From Rhodopirellula sp. (lineage in GTDB: Bacteria; Planctomycetota; Planctomycetia; Pirellulales; Pirellulaceae), in NCBI GenBank assembly GCA_024644085.1, contig JAHELS010000008.1, positions 1-61,429 of the forward strand: a stretch of 61,429 nucleotides of DNA, in the 5' to 3' direction. A program made the position numbers and the translations under genes. Numbering within the stretch: the first letter of the stretch is position 1; every line of letters starts with the position of its first letter. The notes beneath the pieces are model-generated. The model was not told the DNA's origin and ran no database searches. It saw only the letters and a program-made list of their open reading frames with translations. Shown piece by piece: positions 34,346 through 42,678 of this stretch.

Positions 34346-37336
34346 TCAATGGCTGTCGATTAACACATCAGCAAAAACAACATGGGTATCGACCACCCGC
34401 AACCCAGCGAATCCTGATTTATAGGTGTCATCAGACAGCAACAGTTTTTTCTCGCCATCGTGAAATACGGAAATCTCCGTTCCCGCAACCTCGACTCTCA
34501 GCCGTTGCGGCGCACTGGTGTCAATTTCGGTGGGTGCTCGGGCAAGCTCGAACCATCGATCACCATTCATTTTGCCAAGGATGACCAATCCGGTTCTGGG
34601 GATCAGACCGGCAAAGTAGCCCCGCTGGGCGTCGTAACCAACCGATGATCCAGTACAACGAAACAGGATTCCTGCGTCACGCGCCGTGTTGTTACGACGA
34701 AAATCGATTGACACATCAATTGAATGGTCATCGGGGAGCCGCCGGTCAAGAACTACCTTTTCCCCACACCGAAAGTCGTTGATCGGTTCGGCCGGAATCA
34801 TGCCGAGATGGAGCCCATCCGGGGCAGCCGCGAAAAACTGGTGATGCCCATAATAGGACCATGCGGCGAGATCGGCATCGCGCAATGACGTTGAAAACGG
34901 AAGAGATACCGCAGGAAGTATTTCGCCCGCCGGCCGATCGATGACGCTCCCTCGGGCAAGCGGTGCACCAAATTGCGGCTGACCGTCGGCCCCGGTCCGC
35001 ATCGGTTGTACGAATACAGCGCGGCGCCAGCCAGGATTTCGGTCAAGCTTGGCATGAAAAACGTGCCACCACTCTGCCGCGTCGAGCGACTGAATAAAAC
35101 ACGAATGCCCGATGCCGTACGTATCATCCGTACCCTGGAATACGGGCGTTGACCGCTTCTCCCACGAAGCTGGGTCGAGCGGATCGTCACCGACGAGCTT
35201 CAACAGGCCGAGTTTGTAAGTCGGCAGCCATGATGCCCCGCAGGAATACACAACGAAAGTATTATCGCCGGCTTGGAACACTTGCGGGGCCTCGTTGAGT
35301 CCGCGTTTGTCTTCACTCATCTGGGTACGTTCCCATAGGTAATCATCGTTCGCGCACAGACGGACTCGTGGTCCGGAAAGTTCCGTCGGCGATTTCATGG
35401 TGGCAATGTAAAGGAACTGTTGATCCGTACCGGGCGCGTCCCAGCCGGACCACAATGCATATCTCCGTCCCGCTAGATCGAGCACGGTCATGTCGATCGC
35501 CCACAGATTCGGCGACAAGCCATCGTCACCATCGCCGGTTGCGAGGGGCCCGTGGAGTTTGTATTCACCGAGCGGATCGCCCGTTACCGACTTCAGCACG
35601 TAAGCCCGGTGGTTCTTGTTTTCTCCATTGGATGCGGCAAAGTAGATATGCCAGTGTCCGTCAAGGAAATGGAGCTCCGGCGCCCACACTTCGCGCGAAA
35701 CCATTCCCGTATCCGGAGCTTGCCAAACGACATGTTTTTCGCCGAGTGATGTAAGCCGCTGGGACGAGTGCACGGTGATCGCCCGATTGCCTTCGGACAT
35801 GCACCACAGGAAACGTTCGCCCTTGGGATCCCGGACCACCCAGGGATCAGCCCCTTCAGCGATAGGGTTGACGAATTTCGAGAGTTCGACGCTGTTTGTT
35901 TCCGAATCGGTCTGCCAATTCGGGTCGCCCGCGTCGCGGGGCATCAAATCGTTCCAAGCAACGAGCGCCACGTGCAATCGTTGGACCACGTCGGCATTTT
36001 CCTCGCGAACATCATTCGATTCTGAAACATCGACGTCGAGGTCATAGAGTTGCTTTCTGCTTCCGTCGTAGTCGGCATATAACTTCCACTTGCCCTCTCG
36101 CACAGCCAGGTCCGGGTTCTTGTCCATTGCATTGCCGGGCCGATCGGGAGGACGCCGCCAAAAGATGGGATTCGTTCGGGTCGATTTGTCTTTGCCGAGC
36201 AGGGTCGCGTGCAAATCCTCGCCATCAAGAATGACATTCTTGGGAATTTCGATTCCAGCAAGCGTGTAGAGAGACCGATTGAGGTCCAACGCGCACAGAT
36301 TCGACGTTTCGTTGGTCGTGCCCCAAAGGTCTCGGTCGATCCATCCCGGACCCCAGACGATCAGCGGCGAACGCACACCACCTTCGTACAACCATGTCTT
36401 GGAGCCGCGAAGTGGATCGGATGCCCCCGCACCCTCTTCGTGTCCGTTGTCGGACATCACGAAAATCAATGTATTATCGCGCAGCGATCGGTCGTGGCGA
36501 ATTCGATCGAACAACTTTCCAAGTTGTGCATCCATTGCGTCCAGGACTGCGTAATAAAGTGCCCGCTTGCTCCCGTCGGTTTTTGCCCTCAGTCGTTCGG
36601 GTGGAAAGAATGGTGAGTGGACGTCGTCAGGCCACAGATTCACGTAAAACGGTTGGTTTCTTGCTGCTGATTTGTCGATGAATCTCACCGCCTCGTTGAC
36701 GAAGGCGGCGGTCACCCCACTGCGATCCTCCCACCGAATTGGACCTCGTCCGAGCTTGGCCGATCCAAGATCGTGAGGCTTTGCGGGGCTGCCGTCGTAA
36801 GCATCCTTCAACGGCAGCACGCGCGGGCCAAGCCCCTCGAAATTTGTGAGGCTGGCGTCAAATCCGTATTCGGTGATCATCGGCGCATCGCCAACATCAC
36901 GCTGTCCACCCATGTGCCATTTACCGAAATGTCCCGTGGCGTATCCCGCCTGCTGCAATTCCCGTGGAAGCGAGGGCGCGCGCGGATCGAGCCACTGCGC
37001 CATTCCCCGCCGGCGATTCGAATGGCGGTTGCTCAGGAACGAACTGATTCGCCATCGCTGAGGATACTGGCCGGTGGTCAATGCGACTCGAGACGGGGAA
37101 CAGATCGGCGAGTTGACGTAGAAGTTTGTGAATCGCAGACCCTCATGCGCGAGCCGATCAATACTCTCGGTTTGTGTTACCTCGCCACCGAAACACGACA
37201 AGTCGCTCCAGCCCATGTCGTCGATGAAGACGACGACGATATTGGGCTGAGGGTTCGTGGCCTCGTCGCACGCCATACATGGCATCGCGATTCCAACCAC
37301 CACTGAGAACAAGACTCGGTTTAGCCAGTAACGCAT
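34346..37336 (-). CDS. sulfatase-GH43 fusion enzyme, secreted
   Basis: A 996-residue exported bifunctional protein with signal peptide (MRYWLNRVLFSVVVGIAMPCMA). Residues about 30-470 form a sulfatase with VFIDDMGWSDLSCFGGE, predicted formylglycine Cys79 in SPICSPSR, GHFGKWHMGGQRD and VMSDNGHEEG. This part is closely similar to the sulfatase at 11.8-13.2 kb. Residues about 485-830 form a five-bladed GH43-like glycosidase with the expected catalytic triad: base Asp497 (GADPWVV), Asp615 (AIDMTV) and acid Glu682 (LNEAPQVF), plus WAPELHFLDGHWHIYFAAS. The C-terminal part (about 850-996) is a beta-sandwich, as in many GH43 enzymes. It would couple desulfation and cleavage of one side chain, plausibly an arabinose- or xylose-type sugar. 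Confidence 0.93.
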   Translation of the reverse strand: MRYWLNRVLFSVVVGIAMPCMACDEATNPQPNIVVVFIDDMGWSDLSCFGGEVTQTESIDRLAHEGLRFTNFYVNSPICSPSRVALTTGQYPQRWRISSFLSNRHSNRRRGMAQWLDPRAPSLPRELQQAGYATGHFGKWHMGGQRDVGDAPMITEYGFDASLTNFEGLGPRVLPLKDAYDGSPAKPHDLGSAKLGRGPIRWEDRSGVTAAFVNEAVRFIDKSAARNQPFYVNLWPDDVHSPFFPPERLRAKTDGSKRALYYAVLDAMDAQLGKLFDRIRHDRSLRDNTLIFVMSDNGHEEGAGASDPLRGSKTWLYEGGVRSPLIVWGPGWIDRDLWGTTNETSNLCALDLNRSLYTLAGIEIPKNVILDGEDLHATLLGKDKSTRTNPIFWRRPPDRPGNAMDKNPDLAVREGKWKLYADYDGSRKQLYDLDVDVSESNDVREENADVVQRLHVALVAWNDLMPRDAGDPNWQTDSETNSVELSKFVNPIAEGADPWVVRDPKGERFLWCMSEGNRAITVHSSQRLTSLGEKHVVWQAPDTGMVSREVWAPELHFLDGHWHIYFAASNGENKNHRAYVLKSVTGDPLGEYKLHGPLATGDGDDGLSPNLWAIDMTVLDLAGRRYALWSGWDAPGTDQQFLYIATMKSPTELSGPRVRLCANDDYLWERTQMSEDKRGLNEAPQVFQAGDNTFVVYSCGASWLPTYKLGLLKLVGDDPLDPASWEKRSTPVFQGTDDTYGIGHSCFIQSLDAAEWWHVFHAKLDRNPGWRRAVFVQPMRTGADGQPQFGAPLARGSVIDRPAGEILPAVSLPFSTSLRDADLAAWSYYGHHQFFAAAPDGLHLGMIPAEPINDFRCGEKVVLDRRLPDDHSIDVSIDFRRNNTARDAGILFRCTGSSVGYDAQRGYFAGLIPRTGLVILGKMNGDRWFELARAPTEIDTSAPQRLRVEVAGTEISVFHDGEKKLLLSDDTYKSGFAGLRVVDTHVVFADVLIDSH

Positions 37337-37380
37337 GATCTGTCCCGCAATGATTTCAGGTCATCTATGCACGACCGTCG

Positions 37381-38643
37381 TTACTCATTGATTTTGACGA
37401 CGGCGATTTTGACGGCGGCATCCGGGGCAACTTCACTCGAAGCTGCCGTCTCGGTGGATTTGGCAATCCCCAGCAGCTCGTGCAGCTGACGGTCGATTTC
37501 CGCCATCACGGGATCCTCCTTGCCGCCTCTTTCGCGTTTCGGGCTGACCTTGATCGCCGTTCCGATCTGGACCGTTGCCGACATGGGGGAATGAATCGTT
37601 GCGTGATCCGTCAAATCCTCTTCGAACTTTTCCACTGTTTCCAAAAGTCGTTCGGGAGTCGGATTCGATTGCACGTAGTCGGGCGGGTAATGCGCGAGCT
37701 GCTGCGCGAGATACATGTCAGCCAATTGATCCCAGCGCCGCTTTCTTTCCACCTCGGTTATCTCGCCGGCGATCATGTCAGGCAGAATTGCGGTTCGCAG
37801 CTGCTTGACGCGGGCCACCGCGGTGGAATCCCGTTTGCCCTCGAGCCATTCGTTTTCCATCGGTACCAGGATCTGGTCGATCAGCCGCACAAGCCGATCG
37901 GGAATCGGACCCGATTGAGGTTGGCCGAAATACTCAATCTCTTTCAGCCACAACAGCGCCTCACCGACTCGGTAGATCCGTTTGACACGGTCCGAATCGC
38001 GTTTGGGACGCCACGACAAACGGTTCTCGATCGAGTCAAGAGTCTCGTGCAATGCCGCATCGATGTCGCCATGGTACCGATAGCGGATTGCAACCGGATG
38101 GACGACAACATCCCTGGGCGGATCGGCAACTGCGCGTTTCTTTGCCGCCGATCGGGCGATAAACGACACGCCATCCATCAGTGCCAGAATCCTGTCGTTC
38201 GTCCGCGTGATGACTCCCTCGGGAAAAATAACCAATGGTCGATCACCGCGGACGAGTATTTCAACTGCGGCTTGTAGCGATTGCCGGTCCAATCCCTCGC
38301 GGTAGACACTGAATGCGCCGATCCGACGCAGCACAAATCGCTGCAACCAGCCCTGTTTGAAAAGATGCCAGCTGGCCATCGTGTGGGGCGCAACCCCGGC
38401 GCGGCGGCACACCTCGATCATGACCGACGGATCGCACGGCCGACAATGATTTGGTGCTAACAACACCGAATCGCCCTGACGCAACGACTCTTTCAACCGT
38501 TGCATTCCCTCGCAATGAAGCTCGGTGATCCCGTAGTCGCGACGAACTTGTCGACGCACGACCTTTTGCAACAGCCATGGCCAAAGACGTCCTCGGTGCG
38601 GAGGAACAAACTCGTACGGTTGATCGATGACAACTGGATGCAC
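37381..38643 (-). CDS. plsC: 1-acyl-sn-glycerol-3-phosphate acyltransferase-like protein
   Basis: A 420-residue protein starting with GTG, supported by a GGAG box at 8 bp. The PlsC/LPLAT domain (about residues 40-200) has the catalytic NHCRPCD motif (His66, Asp71), the glycerol-phosphate-binding block YREGLDRQSL and FPEGVITR. PlsC enzymes acylate lysophosphatidate in phospholipid synthesis. The C-terminal 200 residues are extra and mostly helical, so a different acyl acceptor is possible. No TM segment is evident, suggesting a peripheral membrane enzyme. Confidence 0.85.
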   Translation of the reverse strand: MHPVVIDQPYEFVPPHRGRLWPWLLQKVVRRQVRRDYGITELHCEGMQRLKESLRQGDSVLLAPNHCRPCDPSVMIEVCRRAGVAPHTMASWHLFKQGWLQRFVLRRIGAFSVYREGLDRQSLQAAVEILVRGDRPLVIFPEGVITRTNDRILALMDGVSFIARSAAKKRAVADPPRDVVVHPVAIRYRYHGDIDAALHETLDSIENRLSWRPKRDSDRVKRIYRVGEALLWLKEIEYFGQPQSGPIPDRLVRLIDQILVPMENEWLEGKRDSTAVARVKQLRTAILPDMIAGEITEVERKRRWDQLADMYLAQQLAHYPPDYVQSNPTPERLLETVEKFEEDLTDHATIHSPMSATVQIGTAIKVSPKRERGGKEDPVMAEIDRQLHELLGIAKSTETAASSEVAPDAAVKIAVVKINE

Positions 38644-38844
38644 CGGAGGTCTCCGATGGAAATGAGCAGAAACACGGGTTGGAATCCCATCATACCGGCT
38701 GCGGCGAGTCGGCGTATCACGTCGCCGATCGTCCCAAACCGGCTTTTTTTGTAAATATGCGAAGCCTCGGTTTCACGGCGGGCACTTGAAGATAGCGGCC
38801 GATTCTCGTCGCCGCGATTCAAAAACCACACTGGGAGCAACGCC

Positions 38845-40998
38845 ATGTTTGCGCGCGCACTTCGGGTCAATCGACTCTTGCTAATCACGGGATTTGTCGT
38901 CGTCGCCACATGTTTGTGGCACCCTTCACGATCAGCATCAGCCGCCGGGCTGCTTGTTGCTGAAGGCGGGTTCGGCGGAGTCCTCGAAATCAAGCAGCAA
39001 GATGTTCGGGTGACGATCAACAATTCCATCGCCGTGACTCAGATCGATCAGGTTTTCGTGAACACGGAAAACCGACAGGTCGAAGCACTGTACACGTTCC
39101 CAGTACCACGCGAAGCGAGCGTGTCCAACTTCAGCATGTGGATCGCCGGCAAGGAAATGATCGGCGAAGTAGTCGAGAAGGAACGTGCGAAACAAATTTA
39201 CGAAAGCTACAAGCGTCAACGGCGAGACCCGGGTCTGTTGGAGCAGGTCGACTTTAAACAATTCGAGATGCGAATCTTTCCGATTCCTGCCGGTGCCGAA
39301 CAACGAATTCGCATCGAGTATTACCAGGAATTGAATGTCGACCACGACTGGGCCACCTACGTGTATCCGCTGGCGACCGATGTTCACGGCAAACAACTGG
39401 ATTCCCGCGTGACGGGTCGGTTCTCGATGACGGTCGACGTCAAGAGTGAAGTACCCATCAAGGAATTCCACAGCGAATCGCATTCCGACGACTTCGTCGT
39501 GGTCAGTCACCAGCCGCACTACGCCCAGGCTGCGATGGAATTGGTCGAAGGCGACTTGTCGCGCGACATTGTGATGGCCGTACAAACAAAGCGGCCTCGC
39601 ACCGGATTGGATGTCGTGACCAGTCATCCGCGCGGTGAAGAGGGATACTTCATGATGACGCTGACACCCGGGGATGACCTCAGCGCAACGATGGAACCGA
39701 TGGACTACGTCTTTCTGCTCGATATTTCCGGCAGCATGGCGCACGATGACAAATTGGCGATCAGCCGCCAAAGCACCGCTGCGTTTATCGATTCGCTGGG
39801 CCCCGAAGACCGATTTGAATGTCTGGCATTCAACCTGGCACCGACGCCGTTGTTCAAAGAATTGCAGGGGGCGGATCAAACCAACCTTGATCGAGCAAAG
39901 GAATACCTGGTTGCCCAACGGGCGCGAGGAGGAACGGTTCTGCAGCCGGCCGTCACGGCGGCCTACTCGTACCGCGACAACGATCGACCGTTGAATGTGA
40001 TCTTGCTGAGCGACGGGATGACCGAAGTCGGTGAACAGGACGAGTTGTTGAGATTGATCCAATCGCGACCGGCGGGCGTGCGAGTGTTCTGCATCGGGAT
40101 CGGCAACGAAGTCAACCGCCCGTTGCTGCAACAGATGGCCAATGACGCCGGCGGACTCGCGGCGTTCGTCTCGACCGAGGACAGCTTCGGGCGCCAGGCA
40201 CATTTGATGCGCCAGAAACTGATCCGGCCCGCAATCGAAGAACTGCAGGTCGACTTTGACGGTGCGACTATCCAAGACGTCGAACCAACCATGCTTGGCG
40301 ACCTGTTCTATGGCACTCCGCTCCGGATGTATGGACGCTATGCAACCGATGGCAAAGTCAATATCACGCTTTCCGGCAAGGTACAGGGAGGGCCGTGGAA
40401 ACAGACCATCGAAATGCAGCTTCCAACCGCAGACGAAGGGAACAGCGAAATCGAACGAATGTGGGCGCAAAAACGAGTCGCTCGACTGCTCGGCATGGAA
40501 CGGTCCGGAAAGGGATCCAACCGCGATGAAATTGTCAGGCTCTGTGAGGGTTACTCGATCGTATCTCCCTACGCGTCGATGCTCGTTCTGGAGAACGATG
40601 CGGAATACAAACGATGGAAAATCGAACAGCGCAACGCGGTTCGCATCGAACGAGACCGCAAGTCACGCGCTGTGGTCCAGGAAAAACTGGCCGACATGAG
40701 GCGTCGATCGGGAGAGGGTTTCGAGGTCGACCGTGCCGAAAAACTCGTCTCCTCGCAAAGCCGGACGACCACCGCTCCAGCGGCGGCAAGACCCAACGCA
40801 GTGCCGTCATCACAACCTTCGCCCGCATCGCAGCCTTCGCCACGCCCGGCAAACCGGGGACGCGGTTTTGATTTGGACGTCAACCTTCCTGGTGGTGGCG
40901 GGGGTGGTGCAATCGATCCCGTGACCGGGCTGATCGCCCTTGGCACCGCCGGTGCGGCAGCCCTTGCCGGCCGTCGACGAAAACGCAATGCGTCTTAG
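38845..40998 (+). CDS. VIT/vWA surface protein with Gly-rich C-terminal sorting tail
   Basis: A 717-residue exported protein; ATG with GGGAG box and an N-terminal signal segment (RLLLITGFVVVATCLW). A VIT domain covers about residues 40-170 (LEIKQQDVRVTINNSIAVTQIDQVF, ALYTFPVP, FPIPAGAEQRIRIEYYQ), followed by a von Willebrand A domain with an intact MIDAS (DISGSMAHD, residues 293-301). A Pro/Ser-rich stretch (about 650-680) leads to a tripartite tail: six Gly (683-688), a short hydrophobic helix (about 692-709) and RRRKR (710-714). This looks like a GlyGly-CTERM-type sorting signal. The next gene encodes a rhombosortase-like protease, which is the expected processing enzyme. Confidence 0.88.
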   Translation: MFARALRVNRLLLITGFVVVATCLWHPSRSASAAGLLVAEGGFGGVLEIKQQDVRVTINNSIAVTQIDQVFVNTENRQVEALYTFPVPREASVSNFSMWIAGKEMIGEVVEKERAKQIYESYKRQRRDPGLLEQVDFKQFEMRIFPIPAGAEQRIRIEYYQELNVDHDWATYVYPLATDVHGKQLDSRVTGRFSMTVDVKSEVPIKEFHSESHSDDFVVVSHQPHYAQAAMELVEGDLSRDIVMAVQTKRPRTGLDVVTSHPRGEEGYFMMTLTPGDDLSATMEPMDYVFLLDISGSMAHDDKLAISRQSTAAFIDSLGPEDRFECLAFNLAPTPLFKELQGADQTNLDRAKEYLVAQRARGGTVLQPAVTAAYSYRDNDRPLNVILLSDGMTEVGEQDELLRLIQSRPAGVRVFCIGIGNEVNRPLLQQMANDAGGLAAFVSTEDSFGRQAHLMRQKLIRPAIEELQVDFDGATIQDVEPTMLGDLFYGTPLRMYGRYATDGKVNITLSGKVQGGPWKQTIEMQLPTADEGNSEIERMWAQKRVARLLGMERSGKGSNRDEIVRLCEGYSIVSPYASMLVLENDAEYKRWKIEQRNAVRIERDRKSRAVVQEKLADMRRRSGEGFEVDRAEKLVSSQSRTTTAPAAARPNAVPSSQPSPASQPSPRPANRGRGFDLDVNLPGGGGGGAIDPVTGLIALGTAGAAALAGRRRKRNAS

Positions 40999-41013
40999 TC
41001 GCCCGTGATTCCT

Positions 41014-41040
41014 GCGGGCGACGGTGAACCCGTCGCCCGC
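41014..41040. terminator. GC-rich hairpin between VIT/vWA and rhombosortase genes
   Basis: GCGGGCGACGG (41014-41024) and CCGTCGCCCGC (41030-41040) form a perfect 11-bp stem with a 5-nt loop, 16 bp after the stop at 40998. There is no T-run downstream, so it may slow transcription or stabilise mRNA rather than stop it fully. Confidence 0.4.
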
Positions 41041-41067
41041 GCGTCCTTGCAAGTAGTAAACAGTCCA

Positions 41068-41691
41068 ATGCGTACCTTCTGTCGAACCTGTCCCGTCACG
41101 ATCCTGGTTTCGGCCATGGCGTTACTCGCCTGGGCCAGCCCCGCAATCACCTCTTGGTTGCAACTTGATTTCATGGCGGTAACAGACGGCCAATGGTGGC
41201 GAATCTGGACGGGACATCTGACGCACTACGATGGGAACCATTTGTTTTGGGACCTGTTGATGTTTGCGATCCTTGGAGCCTCTTGCGAGCGAATCGTCGG
41301 TAGTCGATTCCCGGCGATGCTTGCGATCATCACGGCGGGGATCAGTGCGTCCATCGCGTGGTGGTGCCCGGAAATCACAGTCTATCGCGGTCTCAGCGGA
41401 ATCGACACCGCGCTGTTCGTATGGTTCGTCGCCGACCAAAGCGTTCGCGCCTGGAATCGCGAGGAACGAATCGTGGCGGCTCTTTGGATCGCGCCATCGG
41501 CCGGTCTAGTTGGCAAGCTGTTGTTCGAGGCCTCGACCGGAAACACATTGTTCGTCGACTCGTCGTCGTTCACGCCGCTGGTTCAATCCCATCTGGCCGG
41601 CGCCGCTTTTGGTTTGCTCGCGAGCGTGTCGTCGCGATGGGCGAGACTGGCATTCAAGTCATCTGCTCGAACAGTTTCCGTTGCTCGATGA
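41068..41691 (+). CDS. rrtA: rhombosortase-like rhomboid protease
   Basis: A 207-residue multi-spanning membrane protein from the ATG at 41068. It matches the rhombosortase branch of rhomboid proteases: WWRIWTGHLTHYDGNHLFWDLLMF, ASCERIVGSRF, catalytic Ser110 in VYRGLSGIDTALF and catalytic His175 in VQSHLAGAAFG. Rhombosortases cleave the C-terminal GlyGly-CTERM segment of exported proteins. The gene immediately follows the VIT/vWA gene, whose tail fits such a substrate. Its 3' end overlaps the convergent TIM-barrel gene by 38 bp. The assignment from motif and context is strong; the substrate pairing is inferred. Confidence 0.85.
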   Translation: MRTFCRTCPVTILVSAMALLAWASPAITSWLQLDFMAVTDGQWWRIWTGHLTHYDGNHLFWDLLMFAILGASCERIVGSRFPAMLAIITAGISASIAWWCPEITVYRGLSGIDTALFVWFVADQSVRAWNREERIVAALWIAPSAGLVGKLLFEASTGNTLFVDSSSFTPLVQSHLAGAAFGLLASVSSRWARLAFKSSARTVSVAR

Positions 41692-42529
41692 GGGCGTCAA
41701 CTTTGTCTTTCGGATCGGTGCGCGCCTCCAAAAGTATCCATCCCTGGTAATGCATCTTCGTAAAAAGTCCCATTAACTTTTCGTAAGGATATTCGCCAAC
41801 ATTCAATTCACGAATGTGAACTGTCGACCCGAAGCGATCCTTGACGAGGTTGAAATTGTGTTCGAGTCCTTCGCCTTCCAGATCAACATCATTGGAATTC
41901 CAGCAAACCGTTGCATTGGGGTGATCGGCGACTGCGAAAATATCTCGGATGACGGGCAACCCGCTCGTTCCGCGGCCGTGCACCTCGACCCGAATCTGTT
42001 GGCCGTAGCCTTCCCCATACTCCGCGACCTCATTCAATGACGTGCCGATCTGCTCGATTGTTTTTTCGCGCGGCACATCATTGGGGAAACCGTTCGGCTT
42101 GACCTTCACTCCCGTTCCGCCGCAGTCGTGCATCAATTCGATGTATTTTTTTGTCAGCTCAATGTTCGCTCTCACCTTCGCAGGGTCGCTTTCGTGGAAC
42201 TGGGCATTGGAGCCGTAGCCAACGAGTTCAACAGGGCTGTCGGCGAACCGTTTGCGAACCTCCGTGCGCTCGTGTTCGGAAAGTTCAGGTTCGACTCCGT
42301 GCGCATGCTCCGTCCTCAGCTCAACTCCGAGTACCCCCGATTGCTCACAGGCATCAATCAGCGTCGGCAGGTCCATGTCCTTGCCCCACAGGTAGGTAAC
42401 CAGACCAAACTGCATGGAGGCGGTGGCCTCATCAGCGGCCCCGCAGTAAGCCGAGGAAATGGTGGCTGCAGCGCCAATCGCGGCACACTTCAAGAAATCG
42501 CGTCGATCATTCACACTCATTTTTTGCAT
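41654..42529 (-). CDS. Tat-type exported sugar phosphate isomerase/epimerase-like protein
   Basis: A 291-residue protein from the ATG at 42529 (or 42520), with a twin-arginine leader NDRRDFLKCAAIGAAATISS. The mature part is a xylose-isomerase-like TIM barrel: MQFGLVTYLWGKDMDLPTLID, GVLGVELRTEHAHG, VELVGYGSNAQFHES, GGTGVKVKPNG, GQQIRVEVHGRGTSG, TVCWNSNDVD, VHIRELNVGEYPY and GWILLEARTD. Residues expected to bind metal in this superfamily (Glu, Asp, His) are partly visible as EVHG, NDVD and HIREL. Many planctomycete paralogues of this kind exist and few have a known substrate. The gene is convergent with the rhombosortase gene and overlaps it by 38 bp. Confidence 0.85.
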   Translation of the reverse strand: MQKMSVNDRRDFLKCAAIGAAATISSAYCGAADEATASMQFGLVTYLWGKDMDLPTLIDACEQSGVLGVELRTEHAHGVEPELSEHERTEVRKRFADSPVELVGYGSNAQFHESDPAKVRANIELTKKYIELMHDCGGTGVKVKPNGFPNDVPREKTIEQIGTSLNEVAEYGEGYGQQIRVEVHGRGTSGLPVIRDIFAVADHPNATVCWNSNDVDLEGEGLEHNFNLVKDRFGSTVHIRELNVGEYPYEKLMGLFTKMHYQGWILLEARTDPKDKVDALIEQRKLFEQMT

Positions 42530-42678
42530 CCAGATTGATACCCAAGCGAAAACGGTGGCGGATTCCCATAGCATAGCCCGCGACAGCATGGCGTTGGGCG
42601 TGAAGGTGTAAACTCGCTGTGACCGCAGCGAGGCGTGCGCGGTATGTTCGACTCTCAGCATTGAAAGGGGTGCTAGCC

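Noticed and set aside
38938..40470. 510-codon minus-strand open frame inside the VIT/vWA gene
   Set aside because: Long, but antisense to a gene with intact VIT and MIDAS motifs; His/Arg/Val-rich translation with no domain.
41654..41691. Convergent gene overlap as a sign of a false gene
   Set aside because: Both the rhombosortase and the TIM-barrel protein show full family motifs; a 38-bp tail-to-tail overlap is acceptable.
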